Made by a program: the position numbers and the translations under genes
Source: Diplolepis rosae
Lineage: Eukaryota > Arthropoda > Insecta > Hymenoptera > Diplolepididae
DNA length: 64,000 nt
NCBI GenBank assembly: GCA_030998225.1
Contig: JAPYXD010000734.1
Location: 186,001 to 250,000 of the forward strand
Direction: 5' to 3'
The notes under the pieces: generated by a model
The model's database searches: none
What the model was told of the DNA's origin: nothing
The model's input: only the letters and a program-made list of their open reading frames with translations
Shown: positions 16,811 to 27,935 of the stretch, in pieces
How positions within the stretch are numbered: position 1 is the stretch's first letter
How the letters are laid out: each line of letters opens with the position of its first letter

Positions 16811-18694
16811 TAATCAGATTAATATTTTCTAAATGAAAACTCAGTTCTCAGAGTTCCAAGAGTTCTGTTTACAGTTCTGGATTCTTCTCAAATAGTTCTA
16901 AAAATAAGTCTAAATACATTTTATTCTGAAATTAAAATTCATAAAACTATGGTACTTGAAAGTATTCAAATAAATTTCAAAATCTCATTTTCGAGAAAAT
17001 ATTAACTTGAAATTTTAAAAGTCTTAAAATTAATGCTCCAAAAATATACGCACATGTAGAATGCCGAGACGGAACATTTTTGTCGCATAATTGTTTCCGA
17101 AATTAAGAATTGAAAACTGTGAACAGTTTTGAACCTGATATCAAATGAGTATTCAAAATATAAATCGTCCTAAGTTAGACAAATGTTGTTTAAGTTGATT
17201 GAAATTTGGCATGCACACAATGTATGGTCAGTTAGGTTGACCATCCGTCCGGATTTCCCTGGACATGCCCTCATTTTAGAGATTGTGTGAGTTGTCCTAT
17301 AGGATTTTTGACTGCGTCCGGGTGTTTGTCCGGATTTTTTAAAAGATACATTTTTATTTTTTAATCAACTTTTGGATCTTTTCTTGTACAAAAATTTATC
17401 ATTCAATGCCATATAACGATTTCTTAGTCAATTGGCAAGCCTCAGCAACTTAAAAAAATCTTTGAACTCAATAGATTATTAATTAAAACGCAACAGGGTT
17501 CAAAAATAAAAATATAAGATGTTAAGCGTTGATAATATTTAATAAAATAGTCACTTTTTTGTCCTATCTTGTCCTCATTTTCAAACTTTTCACTCTCATG
17601 TGTTCTTTAAGTATAATATCAATTTAGAATTAAGAGTACGCAGCACGTACGGTTTATTGCCTCTATTGTAATGACCCACTACCTGCTTTTGGGTTCGACT
17701 TCGAGCTGGCTGTCAAAAATTGTGGGGCCAAATCGTCTCAAGTTTGTGCTTGGAAATTTCAATTTCTTGAAAGTAAGACGAATATATGCACTCAGGAAAA
17801 CAGCGAAATCTCAACCCCTATGCATTTCATGTTCTGTTTTACATATGCAATAGAAAGTTGAGAATTCCCTCTATTACCTGGGCTAAGATTCAATTAATTT
17901 GGAATGTTTAGAAAGGCGTGTCAGAACTTTTAAATAGAGAGAAATTTTCTCTATTGTTTTCGTTTAAAAAAGTAACTTCTTATTGAACGCGAGCTATCTT
18001 ACAGGGTTTATTCGATTCCTTATATCATTCTCTAAACAATCCAGTTTTAAAAGTTTAAAAAAAAGGGTTACATCACAGTCATTTCGACCGTCTAGTGAGT
18101 CAGCCTATATCTGAACATATGAAATTTTCTCTTTTTTCACAACGGTCTGTACCTATACATGCTGACGTGTCTTTTGACTCCTTATCTCATCGTAATGCAC
18201 TTTTGCATTATGCCATGTATTTCAATTTACAAGAAAAGTTGATTCTATCACTTCTTTATCTTCTTGGTCTGATACGCATGAAAACATGTTGTAACTTTAT
18301 TGTTTTCAGTGTTACAAAGACAAGTTTTTTCCATGTTTCAAAATTATGTACAATATAAATCAATTAAACTTTGTTTGAGTAAATAAAAAGAGAACAACAA
18401 GATTCTTTGTGCACATTTACTGGAAAACGTGTCACCATAACATTAAAGAGAAAATGTTTTTCTCAAAATTCCTGAAGTTAGTTCAAATCATTATCATCTT
18501 TTTCGTCTCTACTAACTTTAACTTTAATCAATTACTTTTTTCGAAAAGTAACTATATTACGACTTGTTACGTTCACAAAAAGTAACGTAACTCACCGAGA
18601 AACGCATATAAATAAAGTATGATGTATGAAGTATGATAATTTTATACTCTATTACATTTCCAAAACAGTATGTTTGTTTCAAATTCAACACTTG
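16724..18694. repeat. Right arm of the giant inverted repeat, part 1
   Basis: Reverse complement of 13027-14997. It contains the inner ~870-bp segment (16724-17595), one ~1.2-kb unit and its ~300-bp linker, cut at 18694 by the copia insertion. The arm resumes at 23546. Confidence 0.9.
18690..18694. repeat. Target-site duplication of copia, left
   Basis: ACTTG immediately before the 5' LTR, repeated at 23541-23545. The undisturbed site in the left arm (near 13025-13035, reverse complement) has a single ACTTG. Confidence 0.95.
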
Positions 18695-19076
18695 TGTTGG
18701 TGTTGAGCGTGGATAGATGGCGCTAGCTATAAGCAGTTTTCTTCTTTTTTTTATATAGTGCTTAGTCTGACTACTAATTTTTTTTCTATGGAATAATAAT
18801 TATAGTTATTATGTATGTGACTGTTGCTGTCTGTATCAAAAAATGTTCTTGTGAAGAGATTAAAAATAGGCGAGAAAAATGATTGAAATGTAGAAGCTGT
18901 ATAATATATAAAAACAGAGGCAGTCAGGCCAGTTCCAGTTTCTTTATGTGATTTTGTTTATGTTCTTCATTCAAATAATAAATTTTATTTTAATTTACAA
19001 ATAACAAAGATCAAGGTTGTTGTTTCTTTAAATAGAAAAAGTCCACTGCAAGTAACTCTGGAGTCCGTAAACAACA
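18695..19076 (+). repeat. 5' LTR of copia element
   Basis: 382 bp, TGTTGGTGTTGAGCG to GTAAACAACA. It contains a TATA box (TATATAAAAA, 18905-18914) and a polyadenylation signal AATAAA (18977-18982), so R probably lies around 18925-19000. Confidence 0.95.
18905..18914 (+). promoter_or_regulatory. TATA box of copia LTR
   Basis: TATATAAAAA, about 70 bp upstream of the LTR AATAAA. The same sequence lies in the 3' LTR near 23369. Confidence 0.6.
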
Positions 19077-19091
19077 GGTTATGGGCCCAGC
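19077..19091 (+). other. Primer-binding site (half initiator tRNA-Met type)
   Basis: GGTTATGGGCCCAGC directly follows the 5' LTR. In Drosophila copia this sequence pairs with an internal fragment of initiator tRNA-Met, cut in the anticodon region, instead of the tRNA 3' end. Confidence 0.85.
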
Positions 19092-19161
19092 ACATAAAGA
19101 ATCTGTCAGATCATTGTAATTATTATAACCTCGAAAGTCAAGATCTATTTGAAGCACAGAA

Positions 19162-20661
19162 ATGGATACAAAATTGAATCTTGAAAAGTTGATGGAGTCT
19201 GTGGAAGGAAATGGAAAGTCAAACTATGTATCGTGGAGATTTAAGCTAAATCTACTATTGCGTCTGAAAGGTTTATTGGATGTAGCAATTGGTGTGACAC
19301 TTAAACCGTTTGAAAACGATCAAGGTTATGCTGAATGGCTGAAGAAAGATATAGAGGCTCAAACTATTATCGGGTTGAATGTAGATGAAAAAATAGCTCT
19401 GAAAATCAGAACATGTACTACTTCGATGCAAATGATTGAAAGACTCGAAGCTTTGTATGGTAAGAAGAGTCAGAAGTCTACGGCTATGTTGCAACAACAG
19501 TTTTTCAGCTATAGGTATGATGATTCGAAATCTACTGCTGAAAATTGTCTGCAAATAGATGGGCTGGCGCAGGAATTGCGAGCAAATGATGAAGACGTCA
19601 AAGACAGTTGGATAATGTCACGTATTTTGAATTGTCTTCCAGCGAAGTTTGATCATTTTCATGCTGCATGGGAATCAGTCGCTGAGGTTGATAAAACCTT
19701 TGCAAATTTGCGTGATCGTCTTCAGCAAGAGGAGATCAGATTGCAAAATCGTGAGTCAACAGTTGTCGAAAATGCACTTGTCGGAAAAAGCAAATTCAAC
19801 AAGTTTAACAAAGGTCAACAAAAGAAAAATCAAAAATCGTTTGGAGGAGACTCAAGTCAATCGAACTACGGCCAGCAAGGTCAGTCAGGTCAGTCTGGAT
19901 TTAAATGCTATAAATGTGGACAAGTTGGACATCGAAAGTCTGAGTGTAAAAATAAACCCTGTGCAGAATACATTAAATACTGTAAGAAAAACTACAAATG
20001 TAATAACTGTCAAGAAACGGGACATTTTGCGAACGAATGTCCGAGAAAGTCAAATGATGATAAGAACAAGGTCAAATCATTTATTACAGTTGCTCTGTCA
20101 TCAACAATTCTTCAGGGTTTGTCTAACAGTCATGAGTCATGGATTAAGGACAACGGTGCTACTCATCATTTGACAGGAAATTTAAAATGGCTTACGAATC
20201 TACGTTCTCTGAATGTACCTATACTCGTCGAAATTGGCAACTCAACTAAATTGCAGGGAATTGCATTTGGTGATGTTTACTTACAGGCTTATGATAGTCA
20301 GAAATGGTATCCAATTGTATTGAGAGATGTCTTGTTCGTGCCGGATCTTTCTTTTAATTTATTTTCGCTTTCAACTGCTCTCGATAAGGGATATTCTCAG
20401 CAAGCCACAGCGAAATCATCTGTTATCCTGGAGAATAATAAACCCGTTTTGGTTGCTGAAAGGTCTGGAGGTTTGTTTTATATGATGTTTCGTCCGATGG
20501 AACAATACAGTCTATCATCAGTTTGTTCTCTAAAACTCTGGCATGAAAGACTAGCACATCAAAACATCCGATATGTGAAAGATATTCTGAAGAAGAATAA
20601 TATCCGCTATATTGATGACTGGGAAGACTATGTCTGCAAAGGTTGTGTATATGGGAAGTAA
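19162..20661 (+). CDS. gag-pol: Copia Gag, protease and integrase zinc domain, ended by a premature TAA
   Basis: 499 codons from the ATG at 19162. Residues about 1-230 are the copia-type Gag (VSWRFKLNLLLRLKG, LNCLPAKFDHFHAAWE). Two CCHC zinc knuckles follow at 249-262 (CYKCGQVGHRKSEC) and 280-293 (CNNCQETGHFANEC). The aspartic protease has its catalytic Asp330 in WIKDNGATHH, so Asn stands where the family usually has Ser or Thr after the Asp. The integrase HHCC site is His461, His466, Cys492 and Cys495. The frame stops at TAA (20659-20661) right after VYGK, where copia integrases usually have Gln. CAA to TAA is one C-to-T change, and the same frame continues beyond without shift. Confidence 0.95.
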   Translation: MDTKLNLEKLMESVEGNGKSNYVSWRFKLNLLLRLKGLLDVAIGVTLKPFENDQGYAEWLKKDIEAQTIIGLNVDEKIALKIRTCTTSMQMIERLEALYGKKSQKSTAMLQQQFFSYRYDDSKSTAENCLQIDGLAQELRANDEDVKDSWIMSRILNCLPAKFDHFHAAWESVAEVDKTFANLRDRLQQEEIRLQNRESTVVENALVGKSKFNKFNKGQQKKNQKSFGGDSSQSNYGQQGQSGQSGFKCYKCGQVGHRKSECKNKPCAEYIKYCKKNYKCNNCQETGHFANECPRKSNDDKNKVKSFITVALSSTILQGLSNSHESWIKDNGATHHLTGNLKWLTNLRSLNVPILVEIGNSTKLQGIAFGDVYLQAYDSQKWYPIVLRDVLFVPDLSFNLFSLSTALDKGYSQQATAKSSVILENNKPVLVAERSGGLFYMMFRPMEQYSLSSVCSLKLWHERLAHQNIRYVKDILKKNNIRYIDDWEDYVCKGCVYGK

Positions 20662-23169
20662 CATCGAGCCTCTCATACAAAAAATAACGTCGTGGCTAAG
20701 AATCCTCTTGATAAAATTCATATTGATCTTGGAGAAATGAATGTTCCGTCTCTCGCTGGTGCTAAATATTTTTTGCTGCTTAAGGATGATTTCAGTCATT
20801 TTCGTACTGTTTATTTTTTAAAACACAAGTCAGAGGCAGTTGACAAGTTGACTATATTTCTGAACTTGGCTGAGAACCAATTCAATCGCAAGGTGAAAGT
20901 CATAAAGTCAGATAATGGTACAGAAATTAAAAATGCCCGTAGTCTGGATATTTTTGAGCAACTAGGAATATTCCACGAAAGATCAGTTGCTTATACCCCG
21001 GAACAAAATGGCAGAATTGAGAGAGAAATGCGTACCATTGTTGAAGCAGCCCGAGCTGAAATTTATGCAAAAGATCTTGGAACATCTTTATGGGCAGAAG
21101 CTTTAAACTATTCAGTTTTCACGATAAACCAAACTGGCACTAGCAGTGTTGCTGGAAAGAGTCCAGCTGATTTGTGGTTTGGTCGTCGAGTTAGTTTGCA
21201 TTCCATGAAAAGTTTTGGCTGCGAATGTTACATGATGATACCAGATCATCAACGTCAGAAAATGAATGAGAAGAGCAAGAAGGGAATTTTTGTTGGGTAC
21301 GACCTAGAAGAGCAAGGTTATCGTATTTATTTTCCAGATAAACGTCAAGTCGAAGTCTCCTGTAATGTTTTGTTCAACGAGAAGATTGGTCCAGAAAAAG
21401 GATATATCGAAATGGACTACGAATTGGCAGAAGATAACAAGTCTGAGACTAGTAGCGAGAGCGCGTCTGAAACAAAATCAAGCGACGGTGGAAACTTTCA
21501 GGAGGAGCCAGATAGAAGCAGTGATAGCGATGATGAACAATCAGAATCTGGTCAAGAAGCAAGTGGAAGCGTGCCAAGGTATGGTTTACGAAATCGTCAG
21601 AACATTAAGCCACATCCAAAGTACAATGAATATGTCATGATTGGCGAAATTCAAGATATATCTGTCAAAAATGCCTTGAAGGACCCCAGGTGGAAAAGAG
21701 CAATGCAGGAGGAAATTGATTCGTTGAAATACATGAAGACTTGGGAGTTAGTCAATCTACCAGAAGGTCGCAAGCCATTGACATGCAAATGGGTTTTACG
21801 CGAGAAAGTTGATGGTCGACTGAAGGCTCGTATAGTCGCTCGTGGTTTTGATCAGAAACCTGGAATAGACTATAATGAAACGTTTGCACCTGTGGCTAGA
21901 CATGCCAGTATTCGTCTGTTATTGAGTCATGCTGCAAGCGAGAAATTACATATTCAAACATTTGATATTAAGACAGCTTTCTTAAATGGAGATCTGTCGG
22001 AAAAAATCTTCATGCTCCAGCCCGAGGGCTTCGATGATAACTCCGGCAGAGTTTGTTTGTTAAAGAAGAGCCTGTACGGTCTTAAGCAAGCTCCAAAGGC
22101 TTGGAATGACAAGTTTACAAACTACTTGAAAGAAATAAAGATGGACAACACTGATGACGACCCATGCATTTTTTACAATGAAACAAAGTCAGTGATCATA
22201 GGAGTATTTGTAGACGATGGCATTGTAATCGGACATGACAAACGCGAAATTGAAGAAATTTTGTGCAAATTGACAAGAAAATTTGAAATAACATCTAAAA
22301 ACCCGAAACAAGGAAAATTATTCTATCTTGGAATGGAAATTCATCTGATGAGAAATGGTATACTTGTTACACAAGAGAAGTATACTCGAAAAATAGTGTC
22401 TCGATTTGGTTTTGAAGAAGCATATCCGGTAGCAACACCTATCGAACCTGGAATGTTAACTGAAAAAAAGGTCAATGACAAGGCATTAAAGAATAAACCG
22501 TACCGTGAGATTGTCGGAAGCCTTCTGTATCTTTCGACCATATCAAGACCTGATATCAGCTTCACAGTGAACTTTCTGAGTCGTCAAGTCAAAGATCCGA
22601 GTGTCAGTCACTGGAAGATGATTGAAAGAGTTTTCCGGTATTTGAAGGGAACTCAAAACTTTGGCATATTTTTCAATGTAAAAGCTGAACTGAAAGCATA
22701 TACAGACTCGAATTACGGCGGAGTAGAGTCAGACATGATCTCGACAAGTGGAGTTCTAATTGATCACGGAGGTCCAATTGTTTGGATTGCTCAGAAGCAA
22801 TCAATCACCTCTATTTCATCAGCTGAAGCAGAATATCGTGCTGCAGTTACCGGAATTCAGGAAGTCTGCTGGATTCGTCGTATGATTCTAGAGCTAGGTA
22901 TAGCTGCTCTGAATGAACCAACAGATCTGTTCATCGACAATAAAGCAGCGATACACATGTTGGACAATGCAGAAGAAGGGCAGTTGACAAAAGGGAAGAA
23001 GCACATCGAAATACGTCGTAAGTTTATTAATCAGCATGTCGGCAAAACCGTGCATCTCGTTTATGTGAACACGAAGGAACAAATTGCTGACATCTTTACA
23101 AAGGCCTTGAGTAAAGGTCCATTCGAAAAACTACGCAAAAAACTGCTTAAGGAGGAGTGTTGGTGTTGA
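20662..23169 (+). CDS. gag-pol: Copia integrase core, reverse transcriptase and RNase H
   Basis: 835 codons in the same frame as the upstream part. The integrase triad is Asp22 (HIDLG), Asp84 (KSDNGTE) and Glu120 (NGRIERE), with DD35E spacing. A serine/glutamate-rich linker precedes RT. RT runs from about residue 365: WVLREKVDGRLKARIVARG, motif A FDIKTAFLNG (Asp435), SLYGLKQAPKAWN, and the catalytic motif FVDDG with Asp518 (Phe where most relatives have Tyr). RNase H has YTDSN (Asp682), SSAEAEYRA and DNKAAI, then KHIEIRRKFI. The stop TGA (23167-23169) lies inside the 3' LTR. Translation would need readthrough of the TAA at 20659 or a downstream start (first ATG near residue 25, inside the core), so this copy is probably not autonomous. 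Confidence 0.95.
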   Translation, partial: HRASHTKNNVVAKNPLDKIHIDLGEMNVPSLAGAKYFLLLKDDFSHFRTVYFLKHKSEAVDKLTIFLNLAENQFNRKVKVIKSDNGTEIKNARSLDIFEQLGIFHERSVAYTPEQNGRIEREMRTIVEAARAEIYAKDLGTSLWAEALNYSVFTINQTGTSSVAGKSPADLWFGRRVSLHSMKSFGCECYMMIPDHQRQKMNEKSKKGIFVGYDLEEQGYRIYFPDKRQVEVSCNVLFNEKIGPEKGYIEMDYELAEDNKSETSSESASETKSSDGGNFQEEPDRSSDSDDEQSESGQEASGSVPRYGLRNRQNIKPHPKYNEYVMIGEIQDISVKNALKDPRWKRAMQEEIDSLKYMKTWELVNLPEGRKPLTCKWVLREKVDGRLKARIVARGFDQKPGIDYNETFAPVARHASIRLLLSHAASEKLHIQTFDIKTAFLNGDLSEKIFMLQPEGFDDNSGRVCLLKKSLYGLKQAPKAWNDKFTNYLKEIKMDNTDDDPCIFYNETKSVIIGVFVDDGIVIGHDKREIEEILCKLTRKFEITSKNPKQGKLFYLGMEIHLMRNGILVTQEKYTRKIVSRFGFEEAYPVATPIEPGMLTEKKVNDKALKNKPYREIVGSLLYLSTISRPDISFTVNFLSRQVKDPSVSHWKMIERVFRYLKGTQNFGIFFNVKAELKAYTDSNYGGVESDMISTSGVLIDHGGPIVWIAQKQSITSISSAEAEYRAAVTGIQEVCWIRRMILELGIAALNEPTDLFIDNKAAIHMLDNAEEGQLTKGKKHIEIRRKFINQHVGKTVHLVYVNTKEQIADIFTKALSKGPFEKLRKKLLKEECWC
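23149..23157 (+). promoter_or_regulatory. Polypurine tract of copia element
   Basis: AAGGAGGAG directly before the 3' LTR, overlapping the end of the coding frame. Confidence 0.85.
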
Positions 23170-23540
23170 GCGTGGATAGATGGCGCTAGCTATAAGCAGT
23201 TTTCTTCTTTTTTTTTATATAGTGCTTAGTCTGACTACTAATTTTTTTTCTATGGAATAATAATTATAGTTATTATGTATGTGACTGTTGCTGTCTGTAT
23301 CAAAAAATGTTCTTGTGAAGAGATTAAAAATAGGCGAGAAAAATGATTGAAATGTAGAAGCTGTATAATATATAAAAACAGAGGCAGTCGGGCCAGTGCC
23401 AGTCTCTTTATGTGATTTTGTTTATGTTCCTCATTCAAATAATAAATTTTATTTTAATTTACAAATAACAAAGATCAAGGTTGTTGTTCCTTTAAATAGA
23501 AAAAGTCCACTGCAAGTAACTCTGGAGTCCGTAAACAACA
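23158..23540 (+). repeat. 3' LTR of copia element
   Basis: 383 bp, aligned to the 5' LTR with five substitutions and one extra T in the T-run near 23213. AATAAA at 23441-23446 would end the transcript. Confidence 0.95.
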
Positions 23541-23545
23541 ACTTG
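23541..23545. repeat. Target-site duplication of copia, right
   Basis: ACTTG, matching 18690-18694. Confidence 0.95.
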
Positions 23546-24626
23546 AGATTACTTTTTTATTAAAATTACAGCCACTTTATGGGCATTCCACAATTCGTGT
23601 TCTCATATGTGACATTGCACTCATATGATGTGTTTCGCGAAAAACCTCTATGATGTTAAATCTCATGTGTTCTTTAAGTATAATATCAATTGAGAATTAA
23701 GAGTACGCCGCACATACGGTTTATTGCCTCTATTGTAATGACCCACTACCTGCTTTTGGATTCGACTTCAAGCTGGCTGTCAAAAATTGTGGGGCCAAAT
23801 CGTCTCAAGTTTGTGCTTGGAAATTTTAATTTCTTGAAAGTAAGACGAATTTATGCACTCAGGAAAACAGCGAAATCTCAACCCCTATGCATTTCATGTT
23901 CTGTTTTACATATGCAATAGAAAGTTGAGAATTCCCTCTATTACCTGGGCTAAGATTCAATTAATTTGGAATGTTTAGGAAGGCGTGGTAGAACTTTTAA
24001 AAAGAGACAAATTTTCTCTATCGTTTACGTTTAAAAAAGTTACTTCTTATTGAACGCGAGCTATCTAACAGGGTTTAATCGATTCCTTATATCATTCTCT
24101 GAACAATCCAGTTTTAAGAGTTTAAAAAAAAGGGTTACATCACAGTCATTTCGACCGTCTAGTGAGTCAGCCTATATCTGAATATATGAAATTTTCTCTT
24201 TTTTCACAACGGTCTGTACCTATTCATCCTGACGTGTCTTTTGATATCTTATCTCATCGTAATGCACTTTTGCATTATGCCATGTATTTCAATTTACAAG
24301 AATAGTTGATTCTATCACTTCTTCATCTTCTTAGTCTGATATGCATGAAAACATGTTGTAACTTTTTGTTTTCAGTGTTACAAAGACAAGTTTTTTCCAT
24401 GTTTCAAAATTATGTACTATATAAATCAATTAAACTTTGTTTGAGTTAATAAAAAGAGAACAACAAGATTTTTTGTGCACATTTACTGAAAAACGTGTCA
24501 CCATAACATTAAAGAGAAAATGGTTTTTCCAAAATTCCTAAAGTTCGTTCAAATCATTATCATGTTATCAAATTTTATAAATCTCATTCCTTTAAGTGCA
24601 TCACCTATGTAGTATGCACATATGAG
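23546..24626. repeat. Right arm of the giant inverted repeat, part 2
   Basis: Reverse complement of about 12027-13030, continuing the arm after the copia insertion. It is a second copy of the ~1.2-kb unit. Offset to the first unit (17597 to 23667) minus the insertion gives about 1219 bp. The frame homologous to the 87-codon ORF at 18095 is interrupted here by a TAG near 24304. Confidence 0.9.
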
Positions 24627-25950
24627 CAGTGTTTTACGTTGATTTTTTTTAATTCGATTACTCATCTCTTTCTCTAACCTATCTAGTTTTAAAAGTTTGA
24701 AAAAAGGGTTGCATTCACAACGGAGTCATCCTATTTATCCTAAAGTGTCTTTTAACGTCTTGTTTGATCCTAATGAACTTCTGGATTATATCATGTATCT
24801 TTATTTACGAAAAAAGCTGCATTCTATCTTTTCTTTATCTGCCTATTGTCACATGCGTACATACATGTTGTAATTTTTTGTTCTTAGTGTTACCAAGTCA
24901 TGTTTTGATGACATTAAAGAGAATATATTATTTTTTAAATCTTCATCTTTCATGCAGATTATCAAAATGTTTTCACATTCCAAGAATCGGAATCCTTTAT
25001 ATATATTACATAATTAGTATCGACATATCAACGGATTGTTCCGTACATGGAATTCTTTCTAAAATTTTTTCCACTATTCTATTGTTTTCGTTGAACATGT
25101 CTGTGACACTACATATTTTGCAATTTAGGGAATAAGGGTTACATCGAGTGGGTTTCCATTCATGAGTCGATTCCGAATGAAACTGTCTCTAAAGTATTTC
25201 TTCCCTTAATAATGAAAAATAAAGCCAAATACCGTTAAAACTCCAGTCCAATAAATACTAACCGCGACTCTCGTCATCTCCAATTATAAGCTATCGGGAG
25301 AATTCGCGCTGATCTGTCGATACTTGATGCACATTCTCGCGCGCAGACATTGATATACACGTATGTACACGTATGTACTGACTTGTATTTCATAACGCTA
25401 TTCGTCTCTTGCTACGAAATACTCGTTTGTGAAAACCCATTCAGGATATATCATCTTTACTCCACCCATTTACTCCAATGTTCATATATAAACGTTGTAA
25501 ATCTGTGTTTTCACCATTGCAATGTCATATTTTTAGTTGCGTGGTTAAGGCAATTTCTCTATCAGGCCACGTGAATAAATCATATATAAACTTTTTGATC
25601 TTGAATCACGTGTTTCTATCGTCATCTACTGCATTTCTTGAATTTTTAGAAAAATATTTTGTAAAAATCCATTAGAGAAAAATTCTTTTGTAACATTCAG
25701 TTTTTTATAACTTTTGATTTGAATACCATATTAGTATTATATTCATCATTTACATTACATAAGTAGCGTTCACATATGAGCAAAGTTTTTTATGATAATT
25801 TTGTGTCAACCTAAAAGTCATAAAATGCTGATCAGTGACAAGGGTTTCCTTTAGGTAAATTTTATCCCAAACTTCGGTATAAGAGTCCCTCGGTTTATAG
25901 AGGTAATGTTTATTGCTTATATTGTCTTTCTTCGTTACCTGATCTAGGGA
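24627..25950. repeat. Diverged copies of the ~1.2-kb repeat unit
   Basis: Parts of 24650-24920 align with 24100-24420 (same order of GGGTTACAT, ACAACGG, GTGTCTTTT, TATATCATGTAT, ACATGTTGTAA). The stretch CACATATGAGCA(G/A)(T/A)GTTTT at about 24620 returns near 25770, and TTTATTGC(T/C)T(A/C)TATTGT near 25908 matches 23718. So the array continues, strongly diverged, up to the next satellite. A less AT-rich part (25240-25370) looks unique. The small ORFs here (24764, 25350, 25478) are not supported. Confidence 0.55.
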
Positions 25951-27935
25951 TAAATTTCATGTCGCATCATATGACATTAGAAAATATACATAATCAAAAT
26001 AGTTAAATTTTTTTGAATGACGAAACTTAAACTTCGAACTCAAACTTTTTACTTATATATCATCTTCAATTATAGAGAAAACGAATGATCATGGCTTTCA
26101 CTATATTTTAATTCACACTCAGGAGCAAGACTGGAACTTTCAAAATAAATTTCATGTCGCATCATATGACATTAGAAAATATACATAATCCAAAATGTTA
26201 AATTTTTGTTGAAAGACGAAATCAAAATTTCGTACTCAAACTTTATCATTCTACATCATCTTAAATTATGAAAGAGTGAATGATCGTGGCATTCACGATA
26301 TTTTAATTCACTTTCAGGAGCAAGTCTTGAAATTTGAAAATAAATTTGGTGTAGCATCACATAAAGTTACAAACTATAAATATTCCAAATAGTTAAGTGT
26401 TTGTTGATTGTTGAAACTAAAATTTCGTACTCAAAATTTTTCAATCTAGAACATCTTAAATTATCGAAAGAGTGAATGATCATAGCTTTTACTACGATTT
26501 TTTAAATCACGTTCATGAGCACTATTCTGGAAATTTGAAAGAAAATTTTATGTAGCATCACATAACGTTACAAACTATAAATATTCCAAATAATTAAATT
26601 TTTGTTGACTGACCAAATCAAAATTTCGTACTCAAACTATATCATTCTACATCATCTTAAATTATGAAAGAGTGAATGATCGTGGCATTCACGATATTTT
26701 AAATCACGTTCATGAGCACTAATCTGGAAATTTGAAAATAAATTTGGTGTAGCATCACGTTACAAAACATAAATATTCCAAATTGTTTAATTTTTGTTAA
26801 ATGTCGAAACTCAAATTTCGTACTCAAACTTTTTATTCCACAACATCATGAATCATCGAAAGAGTGAATGACTATATTTTAATTCACATTCAGGAGCAAG
26901 TCTGGAAATTTCAAAATAAATTTCATGTCGCATCATATGACATTAGAAAATATACATAATCGAAATTGTTAAATTTTTGTTGCAAGACGAAATCAAGATT
27001 TCGTACTCAAACTTTATCATTCTACATCATCTTAAATTATGAAAGAGTGAATGATCGTGGCTTTCACGATATTTTAATTCACTTTCAGGAGCAAGTCTTG
27101 AAATTTGAAAATAAATTTGGTGTAGCATCACATAAAGTTACAAACTATAAATATTCCAAATAGTTAAGTGTTTGTTGATTGTTGAAACTAAAATTTCGTA
27201 CTCAAAATTTTTCAATCTAGAACATCTTAAATTATCGAAAGAGTGAATGATCATAGCTTTTACTACGATATTCTAAATCACGTTCATGATCAATAATCCG
27301 GAAATTTGAAAATAAATTTGGTGTAGCATCACATAAAGTTACAAACTATAAATATTCCAAATAGTTAAGTGTTTGTTGATTGTTGAAACTAAAATTTCGT
27401 ACTCAAAATTTTTCAATCTAGAACATCATGAATCATTGATTGATTGATTGAACATAATCCAAATAGTTAAATTTTTTTGAATGACGAAACTTAAACTTAG
27501 AACTCAAACTTTTTACTTATATATCTTCAATTATCGAGAAAACGAATGATCATGGCTTTTACGATATTCTAAATCACGTTCATGAGCACTAATCTGGAAA
27601 TTTCAAAATAAATTTTATGTCTTAGCACATAATATTACAAAATACACATGAACCTACTTGTTAAGAGTTTGTTATGTGAATTCACATAATGTTAATTCAC
27701 ATTCAGGAGCAAGACTGGACATTTCAAAATAAATTACATATCACAACACATAACATTAGAAAATATACATTTTCCATATTGTTAAATTTTTGTTGAAAGA
27801 CGAAATCAAGATTTCGTACTCAAAATTTTTCAATCTAGAACATCTTAAATTATCGAAAGAGTGAATGATCGTGGCGTTCACGATATTTTAAATCACGTTC
27901 ATGAGCAGTAATCTGGAAATTTGAAAATAAATTTG
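25951..27935. repeat. ~195-bp tandem satellite with higher-order pattern
   Basis: About ten monomers, recognisable by GAATGATC(A/G)T(G/A)GC(A/T)TT near 26084, 26277, 26473, 26672, 27050, 27245, 27544 and 27862. TTCATGTCGCATCATATGAC occurs at 25956, 26151 and 26932. The offset 26151 to 26932 is 781 bp, four monomers, and the intervening variants repeat in order, so a four-monomer higher-order unit is likely. A short GATT repeat lies near 27435. Confidence 0.85.

Larger units (their letters stand above)
18695..23540 (+). mobile_element. Nearly intact Ty1/copia LTR retrotransposon
   Basis: Two LTRs of 382 and 383 bp with TGTTG...CAACA ends flank one gag-pol frame. A 5-bp target duplication (ACTTG), a primer-binding site and a polypurine tract are all present. 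By eye the LTRs differ at five bases and one T indel, so the insertion is young. The domain order gag, protease, integrase, RT, RNase H is that of Ty1/copia. A single in-frame TAA at 20659 is the only clear coding lesion. The element interrupts the right arm of the giant inverted repeat, so it came later than that structure. Confidence 0.97.

Noticed and set aside
18095..18358. 87-codon ORF present in each ~1.2-kb unit (also 13363-13626 and 12249-12434)
   Set aside because: Considered as a conserved gene because a diverged copy at 24720-24830 aligns without gaps for about 34 codons. But most codon differences change the amino acid, and the unit at 24304 has a stop, so there is no sign of coding constraint.
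19649..20173. 174-codon ORF within the copia gag region
   Set aside because: It is the shifted-frame shadow of the true Gag frame, which carries the zinc knuckles.
24764..25675. Small ORFs at 24764-25135, 25350-25574 and 25478-25675
   Set aside because: They lie in diverged repeat sequence, overlap each other, and have low-complexity hydrophobic composition without any motif.
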